Positions 44,120 through 49,767 of a DNA stretch of 49,767 nt are shown piece by piece. The position numbers were made by a program, and so were the translations under genes. The notes beneath the pieces were generated by a model, which saw nothing but the letters and a program-made list of their open reading frames with translations, had not been told where the DNA came from and did not search any database. Position 1 is the stretch's first letter. Every line of letters begins with the position of its first letter. The stretch is from Streptomyces diastatochromogenes (GTDB lineage: Bacteria; Actinomycetota; Actinomycetes; Streptomycetales; Streptomycetaceae): assembly GCA_001418405.1 (NCBI GenBank), contig LIQL01000083.1, positions 1 through 49,767 of the forward strand, in the 5' to 3' direction.

Positions 44120-44536
44120 ATGGTGGCCGTCACCCCGCGTGTCGTGGTGATCGGTAGCGGCGAGGGCGCCCGGAGCGCCCGGGCCGCCCGCCTGGCCGGA
44201 CACTACGGCGTGCCCCGGCTGTCCGCGGTCGACGTCCTGATCAGACGTCAGCCGCTGCCCGCCGAGGGCTATGTGATCGACGGTGCGCCGCAACTCCTCG
44301 ACCGGGTCGCGCGCTTCGGCGGTCCGTTGCCCGCACCGGCCTTCGCCGACCTCGTCGTGCACCTGCGCGAGGCGGAGCAGGACGGCACGGGTGACGCCTC
44401 CCGCGTGATCCGGTACTACGAGGCGCGCGGCGTCCTGGTCGGTTTCCGGCCGGACGTGCCGGACGCCGAGATCATCGTGGCCATTGACGCGGAGCTGCGC
44501 GGGCGCACCGCACCGCAGCCGCCGCGATGGCCCTGA
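44120..44536 (+). CDS. Degenerate adenylate-kinase-like protein
   Basis: A 138-aa protein with the skeleton of adenylate kinase but altered catalytic parts. The expected P-loop GxPGxGKGT is replaced by GSGEGARSARAA (12-23), with no Lys. The AMP-site stretch HYGVPRLSAVDVL (28-40) and the GYVIDGAPQ strand (50-58) align with the family's ISTGDMLR and GFLLDGFPR. The LID region is missing, yet RVIRYYEARGVLVGF (95-109) resembles the late family helix. It is about two-thirds of normal length. It is unlikely to be a kinase and may bind a nucleotide or a partner. ATG with a GGAGGG site. Confidence 0.7.
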   Translation: MVAVTPRVVVIGSGEGARSARAARLAGHYGVPRLSAVDVLIRRQPLPAEGYVIDGAPQLLDRVARFGGPLPAPAFADLVVHLREAEQDGTGDASRVIRYYEARGVLVGFRPDVPDAEIIVAIDAELRGRTAPQPPRWP

Positions 44537-44614
44537 AGACCGGGATCGGTGCCGAGTCGGCGCAGCACCGCTCCCCGCCCGGCGCGGCGGTGGTTCATCC
44601 CCTGTCCGTCCCCA

Positions 44615-44643
44615 CCCGGAGCCCGGTTGCTGAGGGCTCCGGG
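44615..44643. terminator. Terminator hairpin between converging genes
   Basis: A perfect 10-bp stem (CCCGGAGCCC with GGGCTCCGGG) with a 9-nt loop lies between the adenylate-kinase-like gene and the converging acyl-CoA dehydrogenase gene. Confidence 0.75.
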
Positions 44644-44705
44644 CGGGGACGCGGAACCGCCGCCGCGCCATCCGCAGACCGGGCGGGCGCGCCCGGCGGC
44701 ACGCC

Positions 44706-46352
44706 CTACTCCGCCACCGGCACCGGCCGCGCCCGCTCCACCACCGCCGCCAGGTCCAGGGTGTGCGGCAGCGTGCCGAACGCCGCTCCCGCGTCGCCGC
44801 CGAGCCGCGCGGCGCAGAACGCGTCGGCGACCTCCGGCGGCGCGTACCGCACCAGCAGCGCCCCCTGGAGCACCAGCGCCAACCGCTCGGCCAGCCGCCG
44901 GGCCCGGGCCTCGATGCCCTCCAGGTCGGCGAGTTCGGTCAGCAGAGCCGTGATCGCCCGGTCCAGCCGGTGGTCCGCGCCCCGTGCGGCGCCGATCTCG
45001 GTCAGGTAGGCGTCGAGCGCCGCGGGCTCCCGCCGCAGGGCCCGCAGCACGTCGAGCGCCTGGACGTTGCCGGCGCCCTCCCAGATCGAGTTCAGCGGGG
45101 CCTCGCGCAGCAGCCGCGGCAACCCCGACTCCTCCACGTAGCCGTTGCCGCCCAGGCATTCCAGTGCCTCCGCCACCACCGGCGCACACCGTTTGGTCAC
45201 CCAGTACTTGGCCGCCGGCACCGCGAGGCGCAGGAAGGCCCGGTCCCGGGCGGTGCCGCCGTCGCAGGCCGCCGCCAACCGCAGCGCCAGCGTGGTCGCC
45301 GCCTCCGACTCCAGCGCCAGATCGGCCAGGACGTTGCGCATCAGCGGCTGGTCGGTCAGCCGGCGCCCGAACGCCTCCCGGTGCGCGGTGTGGTGCAGCG
45401 CCTGCGCCACCGCCTGCCGCATCAGCGCCGCCGACGCGGTGACGCAGTCCAGCCGGGTCGCCGCGACCATGTCGAGCAGGATGGCGACCCCGCGCCCCTC
45501 CTCACCGACCCGCTGCGCCCAGGTGCGGCCGTCGAACTCGACCTCCGCCGAGGCGTTGGAGCGGTTGCCCAGCTTGTCCTTGAGCCGCTGGATCCGGAAC
45601 GCGTTGCGGGTGCCGTCCGGCAGCACCCGCGGCAGCAGGAAGCAGGTCAGCCCGCCCGGCGCCCGCGCCAGCACCAAGAACGCGTCCGACATCGGCGCCG
45701 AACAGAACCACTTGTGGCCCGTCAGGGCGTACTCCCCGGCCGCCGCCAGCGGCTCGGCGCGGGTGGTGTTCGTCCCCACGTCGCTGCCGCCCTGCTTCTC
45801 GGTCATCGCCATCCCGGCCAGCGCGCCGGCCTTTTGCGCCGCCGGCCGCAGCTCCGCCTCGTAGACCCGCGAGGTCAACAGCGGCTCCCACGCCGCGGCC
45901 AGCGCGGGTTCGGCACGCAGCGCCGGGACCGCCGCGTGGGTCATCGACAGCGGGCAGCCCTGTCCGGCCTCCACCTGGGTCCACACCAAGAAGCCCGCGG
46001 TGCGCCGCAGGTGCCCGTGCGGACGGGACCAGGCGTCGGTCAGTCCGGCCGTCACGGCGTGCCCGAGCAGCCGGTGCCAGGCGGGGTGGAAGTCCACCTC
46101 GTCGATGCGGTGCCCGTAGCGGTCGTGGGTGCGCAGCACCGGCGGGTAGGCGTTGGCCTGTTCGCCCCAGCGCTGTGCCTGGGCCGAACCGGCCGCCTGG
46201 CCCAGCCGCCCCAGTTCCTCGCGCACCTCGTCGAGGTGTTCCCCGGCGACGTACCGGGCCACCCCCTCGGTGAGCGCCGGGTCGGCGGCGAAGACGTCGT
46301 AGCCGAGCAACGGCGGTGGTTGGTTCGTCACGGTATGAGTGGTGGCTGCCAT
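44706..46352 (-). CDS. AidB-like acyl-CoA dehydrogenase
   Basis: A 548-aa flavoprotein of the acyl-CoA dehydrogenase superfamily. Its length and the motif AGMAMTEKQGGSDVGTNTTRA match E. coli AidB, the alkylation-response member. Other features are LTGHKWFCSAPMSDAFLVLA (FAD site region), the RLDCVTASAALMR helix and ECLGGNGYVEESGLPRLLREAPLNSIWEGAGN. The ATG at 46352 has no ribosome site, but a TACCGT box lies 7 nt upstream on the same strand, so translation is probably leaderless. Its start codon is only 18 bp from that of the divergent BrkB gene. Confidence 0.92.
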   Translation of the reverse strand: MAATTHTVTNQPPPLLGYDVFAADPALTEGVARYVAGEHLDEVREELGRLGQAAGSAQAQRWGEQANAYPPVLRTHDRYGHRIDEVDFHPAWHRLLGHAVTAGLTDAWSRPHGHLRRTAGFLVWTQVEAGQGCPLSMTHAAVPALRAEPALAAAWEPLLTSRVYEAELRPAAQKAGALAGMAMTEKQGGSDVGTNTTRAEPLAAAGEYALTGHKWFCSAPMSDAFLVLARAPGGLTCFLLPRVLPDGTRNAFRIQRLKDKLGNRSNASAEVEFDGRTWAQRVGEEGRGVAILLDMVAATRLDCVTASAALMRQAVAQALHHTAHREAFGRRLTDQPLMRNVLADLALESEAATTLALRLAAACDGGTARDRAFLRLAVPAAKYWVTKRCAPVVAEALECLGGNGYVEESGLPRLLREAPLNSIWEGAGNVQALDVLRALRREPAALDAYLTEIGAARGADHRLDRAITALLTELADLEGIEARARRLAERLALVLQGALLVRYAPPEVADAFCAARLGGDAGAAFGTLPHTLDLAAVVERARPVPVAE

Positions 46353-46358
46353 GCCCGA

Positions 46359-46365
46359 TACGGTA
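46359..46365. promoter_or_regulatory. Overlapping divergent -10 elements
   Basis: TACGGTA carries TACGGT on the plus strand (46359-46364), 6 nt before the BrkB GTG, and TACCGT on the minus strand (46365-46360), 7 nt before the AidB ATG. Both match TANNNT. Each would give a leaderless transcript, and both cannot be melted by two polymerases at once. Confidence 0.6.
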
Positions 46366-46370
46366 AGGAG

Positions 46371-47402
46371 GTGCAGCCGCCGAACGAACCGACCGAACCG
46401 CACGGACCGCGCCGGGGGCGTCTGACCCGCGCCCGGGTGCTGTACCGCAACGTCTCCAAACGGCGCCTGACCTGGCTGCTGCTCAAGGACATCGTCGACA
46501 CCTGCGTGCGCTACCGCGTCACCGGGCTGGCCGCCGAGGCCGCGTTCTGGTGCCTGCTCTCGCTGCCCCCGTTGATCCTGGGCCTGCTCGGCGTCCTCGG
46601 CTACACCGAGCCCTGGATCGGCCACACCACGCTGGAGAACTTCCGCTCCCACCTCCTGCACGCCGCCGGCACCGTGCTGTCCAACCGGGGCGTCGACGAG
46701 GTCGCCCGCCCGCTGCTGAACGACGTCTTCACCGGCCACCGCCCCGACGTCATCTCGCTGGGCTTCGCCATCGCCCTGTGGTCCGGCTCCCGCGCGCTCA
46801 ACGTCTTCGTGGACACCATCACGATCATGTACGGGCTGGACGGCCACCGCGGCATCGTCAAGACCCGCGTGCTGTCCTTCGTGCTCTACGTCGCCGGGCT
46901 CGCGGTCGGTGCGATCGCGCTGCCGCTGATGGTGGCCGGTCCGGACGTGGTGGTCGGCTGGCTGCCGGCCAGCGGGGACGTCGTCCGGGCGCTGTACTGG
47001 CCGGTCGTGCTGGTGCTGTCCATCGCCTTCCTCACCACCCTCTACCACGTCTCGGTGCCGGTCCGTTCGCCCTGGCGGGAGGACATCCCCGGCGCCGTGG
47101 TCGCCCTGGCGATGTGGATCCTCGGCAGCTTCCTGCTCCGCCTCTACCTGACCGCGGCCGTCGAGGGCCCCACCATCTACGGTTCGCTGGCCGCCCCGGT
47201 CGCGGTCCTGCTGTGGATCGGCGTCTCCGCCTTCGCGGTGCTGGTCGGCGCCGCCATGAACGCCGCCCTGGACCGGGTGTGGCCGTCGGTCGCCACCGCC
47301 GCCGCCCGGGCCGAGATCGAACGGCGCCGCGCCGCGGCGGACCGGGCCGCGGCCGAGCGCGGCGGCGACGGGCCCGCGGCGCCGACGGACCCGCCGCGGT
47401 GA
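46371..47402 (+). CDS. YihY/BrkB-family membrane protein
   Basis: A 343-aa inner-membrane protein with about six hydrophobic segments and family motifs: GLAAEAAFWCLLSLPPLILGLLG, ALWSGSRALNVFVDTITIMYGLD, LYHVSVP and IYGSLAAPVAVLLWIGVSAFAVLVGA. It was once called ribonuclease BN, which is not supported; the function is unknown, perhaps transport. GTG at 46371 overlaps an AAGGAGG sequence, too close to serve as its ribosome site, and a -10 box ends 6 nt upstream, so the mRNA is probably leaderless. The tail is Arg/Ala-rich and cytoplasmic. Confidence 0.9.
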   Translation: MQPPNEPTEPHGPRRGRLTRARVLYRNVSKRRLTWLLLKDIVDTCVRYRVTGLAAEAAFWCLLSLPPLILGLLGVLGYTEPWIGHTTLENFRSHLLHAAGTVLSNRGVDEVARPLLNDVFTGHRPDVISLGFAIALWSGSRALNVFVDTITIMYGLDGHRGIVKTRVLSFVLYVAGLAVGAIALPLMVAGPDVVVGWLPASGDVVRALYWPVVLVLSIAFLTTLYHVSVPVRSPWREDIPGAVVALAMWILGSFLLRLYLTAAVEGPTIYGSLAAPVAVLLWIGVSAFAVLVGAAMNAALDRVWPSVATAAARAEIERRRAAADRAAAERGGDGPAAPTDPPR

Positions 47403-47460
47403 CGCACCCGCGCCGCCGCCCGGGGCGCGCGGTGGCCGACGCGCGCCGGCGCCGCCCGAT

Positions 47461-49155
47461 TCACGGCAGCGCCACCGGCAGGTAGCGCCCGGCCACCCGC
47501 AGGTCGGCCTCGACGGCGGCGGCGGCCTCGCGCAGCGCCGGCAGCACGGCGGCCCGGGTGGCCGCCGGCGACCGGTCGCCCGCGTGGGTGGACACGCCGA
47601 GCGCGGCCACCGCGCGGCCGTCGCCGTCGTGCACCGGGACCGCCACGGACCGCAGGCCCGGCTCCAGTTCGTCGTCCACCAGGGCGTGGCCGTCGGCCCG
47701 GACGCGGTCGAGGAGGAACGGGCGGCCGGCCGGGCCGGGCGCGGTGCGGTGCTCCGGGCGGGCGGTGCGCCCGGCGGTCGGCGAGGCCGCCAGCAGGACC
47801 CGGCCCGCGGCGGTGGCGTGCGCCGGGGCGCGGCTGCCCGGGCTGATCGTGACCCGCATGATGCGGGCCGCGAGGACCCCGATGACGTACTGCACGGCCG
47901 GCTGGGCGTCCGCACCGTCGGCGGTCAGCACCGCCAACGACGCCGACTCCCCGACGCGTTCGGCCAGCGCGGTCAGGTGGGGCCGGGCCAGGTCCGGCAG
48001 GGTGAGCCCGGAGAGCCGGGCGAAGCCGAGCTCCAGCACCCTGGGGGCGAGGCGGAACCGACCGCCGTCGCCCGTGGTGTAGCCGAGGTGCTCCAGGGTG
48101 ATCAGGGCGCGCCGGGCGGTGGCGCGGGGGAGCCCGGCCGCCTCGGCGACCGCGGAGAGCGTCAGCGCGGCCCGGCCGGTGCCGAACGCGGTGAGCACGG
48201 CCAGCCCGCGGGCGACGGACTCCACGAATCCCGGGCCCAGTTGCCGCTTCGAGGCGCGCCGCCAGGCGGCCGGGCGGCCGTCGTCAGCGACCACGGCGGG
48301 GGCCGGCGCGGTCAACGCCCGCTCCATGGCGAGGACCGTCGCGCGAAGCCGGGGCAGGACCGCGTCCGGGAGCGCCGCGGCCGGGTGGCGACTGGTGTGG
48401 CTGACCACGCTCACCGCGCAGACCGTGCGGCCGGCCGGGTCCCGGACCGGCATCGCCACGGCGATCAGGCCCGGTTCGATGAGCTGGTCGTCGAGCGACC
48501 AGCCGGCGGTCCGGGCCGCGGCCACCCGCGCGGTGAAGTCCGCCGCGAGCCGCCGGCCGCCGGCCGGCGCGGCGTCCGCCGGCCTCCGGGGCGGCACCGC
48601 GGGGAAACCCGCGTCGGCCGGGTCGGCGGCCCGCCGCGCCCGCCAGCGCTGCCAGTCCGCCGGCGCCCAGTCCGCCGCGAACAGCGCGCCCGGCGCCCCG
48701 CGTTCGGCCGGCAGCAGGTCGCCGATGCGGAACGCCAGCGACACCGCGCGCCGACGCGTCGCCTGGTGGACGAAGCGCAGCCCGTCGCCGTCGGGGACGG
48801 CCAGCGACACCGATTCGTCGAGGGCGTCGGCGAGGCGGTCGGCCAGGGGGCCGAGCCGGTCGGGCAGGCCGGTGGCGGCGAGGTAGGCGTTGCCGAGTTC
48901 CAGCAGGGCGGGGGCGAGCACCGCGTCGCGGCCCTCGGCGCGGACGTAGCCGAGCCGGCCCAGGGTGCTCAACAGGCGGTCCACGGTGGCGCGCGGCAGA
49001 CCGGTGGCCCGCACCAGATCGCTCACGGCCGCCCGGCCCCCGGCCGCCGTCAGCGCGCGCAGCACGGCCAGTGCGCGCATCAGCGGCGCCACCGCCTCCG
49101 GAGGCGGCGGGGCGGGCGGAGCGGGGCGGGCGGGTGACGGCAACGGGTTCTCCAT
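47461..49155 (-). CDS. Tandem IclR-family transcriptional regulator
   Basis: A 564-aa protein with two complete IclR units. The first has a helix-turn-helix at about 25-85 (AAVSDLVRATGLPRATVDRLLSTLGRLGYV) and an effector domain to about 280. The second has a helix-turn-helix at about 318-378 (LTLSAVAEAAGLPRATARRALITLEHLGY) and an effector domain to the end. Single IclR proteins are about 260 aa, so this is a fused duplication. It is divergent from pcaH, 361 nt away, and IclR proteins (PcaR, PcaU, PobR) commonly control protocatechuate genes. ATG 49155 has only a weak ribosome site. Confidence 0.92.
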   Translation of the reverse strand: MENPLPSPARPAPPAPPPPEAVAPLMRALAVLRALTAAGGRAAVSDLVRATGLPRATVDRLLSTLGRLGYVRAEGRDAVLAPALLELGNAYLAATGLPDRLGPLADRLADALDESVSLAVPDGDGLRFVHQATRRRAVSLAFRIGDLLPAERGAPGALFAADWAPADWQRWRARRAADPADAGFPAVPPRRPADAAPAGGRRLAADFTARVAAARTAGWSLDDQLIEPGLIAVAMPVRDPAGRTVCAVSVVSHTSRHPAAALPDAVLPRLRATVLAMERALTAPAPAVVADDGRPAAWRRASKRQLGPGFVESVARGLAVLTAFGTGRAALTLSAVAEAAGLPRATARRALITLEHLGYTTGDGGRFRLAPRVLELGFARLSGLTLPDLARPHLTALAERVGESASLAVLTADGADAQPAVQYVIGVLAARIMRVTISPGSRAPAHATAAGRVLLAASPTAGRTARPEHRTAPGPAGRPFLLDRVRADGHALVDDELEPGLRSVAVPVHDGDGRAVAALGVSTHAGDRSPAATRAAVLPALREAAAAVEADLRVAGRYLPVALP

Positions 49156-49516
49156 GGTGCGGCGAGGTGGTCCGGAGTAGTCCGGAACCGTACCCGGCGC
49201 ACCGTTGACACGGCCCGGGGCCGGGGCCAGACTCGGGGCACCACGAGCGTGAACTTCAGTTCACTGTGCGAACGCCCTTTGTGAGCAGGTGAGTTGGTCC
49301 GCCAGGAGGGCCGGAAGGGCGTCGGTGACCGGCCGGGTCCGGACGCGTCCTGACGGGCGCTCACCAGGACGCCGCATCCGTCGGGAGTGGCGCTCCGGTA
49401 CGCACCGGCGCGCCCCGGTGACCGCCGGGGCATTCGTCGGCACGCTGGACCGCGTTTCGGCGAAAGCGGTGTCCACCGCCCGGTCCGCACCCGTCCACCG
49501 CAGGGAAAGGGCACCC
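49156..49516. other. Intergenic region IclR / pcaH
   Basis: About 360 nt between divergent genes. Besides the promoter and inverted repeats at 49205-49273, the remaining 240 nt before pcaH stay open in the pcaH frame from GTG 49289. The ribosome site before ATG 49517 argues that this is an untranslated leader. Confidence 0.45.
49205..49273 (+). promoter_or_regulatory. Putative pca promoter and IclR-type operator
   Basis: TTGACA (49205-49210), a 17-bp spacer and CAGACT (49228-49233) form a good promoter. Just downstream lies GTGAAC-TTCA-GTTCAC (49249-49264), a perfect 6-bp inverted repeat, and a further GAAC at 49270-49273 pairs with the inner GTTC. The location near +10 to +25 fits a repressor site for the tandem IclR protein. 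Confidence 0.55.
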
Positions 49517-49767
49517 ATGACCGCACCGGCATCCCCCGCCCCGCCGCTCCCGACCCCGGAGCCGACGCCCTACCAGGGCGCGCCGGACCGCTTCCCCCGG
49601 CGGCCGCGCCACCTCCTCGACACCGCCACCGATCCGGAGGCCGTGGAGCTGACCGGCCCGGTCTTCGGCCCCGCCGACGTGCACGACCTCGACGCGGACC
49701 TCACCCGGCAGCACGCCGGCGAACCGCAGGGCGAACGCCTCACCGTCACCGGGCGGGTCCTGGACCG
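49517..49767 (+). CDS. pcaH: Protocatechuate 3,4-dioxygenase beta subunit, 5' part
   Basis: The first 83 codons of a gene that runs off the window. The segments PRRPRHLLDTATDPEAVELTG.. and LTRQHAGEPQGERLTVTGRVLD match the N-terminal part of the beta subunit, which carries the iron site further downstream, outside the window. The enzyme opens the aromatic ring of protocatechuate to beta-carboxy-muconate. The ATG has an AGGGAAAGGG ribosome site. The divergent IclR regulator fits the usual pca arrangement. The family call rests on this partial sequence. Confidence 0.8.
   Translation, partial: MTAPASPAPPLPTPEPTPYQGAPDRFPRRPRHLLDTATDPEAVELTGPVFGPADVHDLDADLTRQHAGEPQGERLTVTGRVLD

Noticed and set aside
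49289..49516. Longer pcaH starting at GTG 49289
   Set aside because: The frame is open, but the encoded stretch is Arg-rich and unlike PcaH, and a good ribosome site precedes ATG 49517.

Overview
The window looks like a chromosome segment from a Streptomyces-type actinomycete. The DNA is very GC-rich by eye, start codons are often GTG, many neighbours are joined by GTGA or ATGA stop/start overlaps, and several transcripts appear leaderless. Gene content fits too: an SAV2148-type HEPN protein, a TreX/TreY/TreZ trehalose set, a Streptomyces-style sulfur operon with a cysteine-ending leader peptide, PucR and tandem-IclR regulators, and many lone regulators and enzymes. I see no rRNA, tRNA, CRISPR array, insertion sequence or intact prophage.

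Layout. 1-2.1 kb: murC-msrB (cell wall and methionine sulfoxide repair). 2.1-6.7 kb: an AraC regulator, a possible 38-aa ORF, two signal-less peptidoglycan-cleaving proteins sharing a paralogous binding domain, and a lipoprotein. 6.8-8.3 kb: phosphopantetheinyl transferase coupled to a metallophosphoesterase. 8.5-12.4 kb: a PucR regulator divergent from an NCS1 purine/cytosine permease, then a PfpI-like protein. 12.5-22.1 kb: trehalose from glycogen (treZ, treY, glgX), interrupted by a VanX-like dipeptidase, a DUF1707-FHA protein and an MFS exporter. 22.6-25.7 kb: SAV2148-type HEPN protein, a small ORF coupled to a DnaQ-like exonuclease, and an APH-family kinase. 25.9-30.6 kb: a macrolide glycosyltransferase with an operator-like palindrome inside its promoter, a secreted subtilisin, an APH remnant, and a family-2 glycosyltransferase preceded by an out-of-frame membrane segment. 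30.6-40.5 kb: the sulfur assimilation operon on the minus strand. 40.7-44.5 kb: GNAT, LLM oxidoreductase, GAF regulator and a degenerate adenylate-kinase-like protein. 44.7-47.4 kb: an AidB-like acyl-CoA dehydrogenase and a BrkB membrane protein whose start codons lie 18 bp apart. 47.5 kb to the end: a tandem IclR regulator divergent from the start of a protocatechuate dioxygenase gene.

How the genes work together. The sulfur operon is the most coherent unit: a SsuABC/TauABC-like importer, ATP sulfurylase (CysDN), APS kinase (CysC), an Fe-S type APS reductase (CysH), siroheme sulfite reductase, and a sirohydrochlorin chelatase that makes its cofactor. It is headed by a short leader peptide with the RRHVDL motif and a late cysteine codon, which suggests attenuation by cysteine supply, and it carries a 32-aa mini-ORF joined by GTGA overlaps on both sides. 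GlgX debranches glycogen, TreY makes maltooligosyl-trehalose and TreZ releases trehalose. The IclR/pcaH pair looks like regulated aromatic catabolism.

The least explained items are the overlapping divergent -10 elements at 46.36 kb, the degenerate adenylate kinase at 44.1 kb, the poly-G junction before the family-2 glycosyltransferase, the mini-ORFs, and the pair of murein hydrolases without signal peptides.
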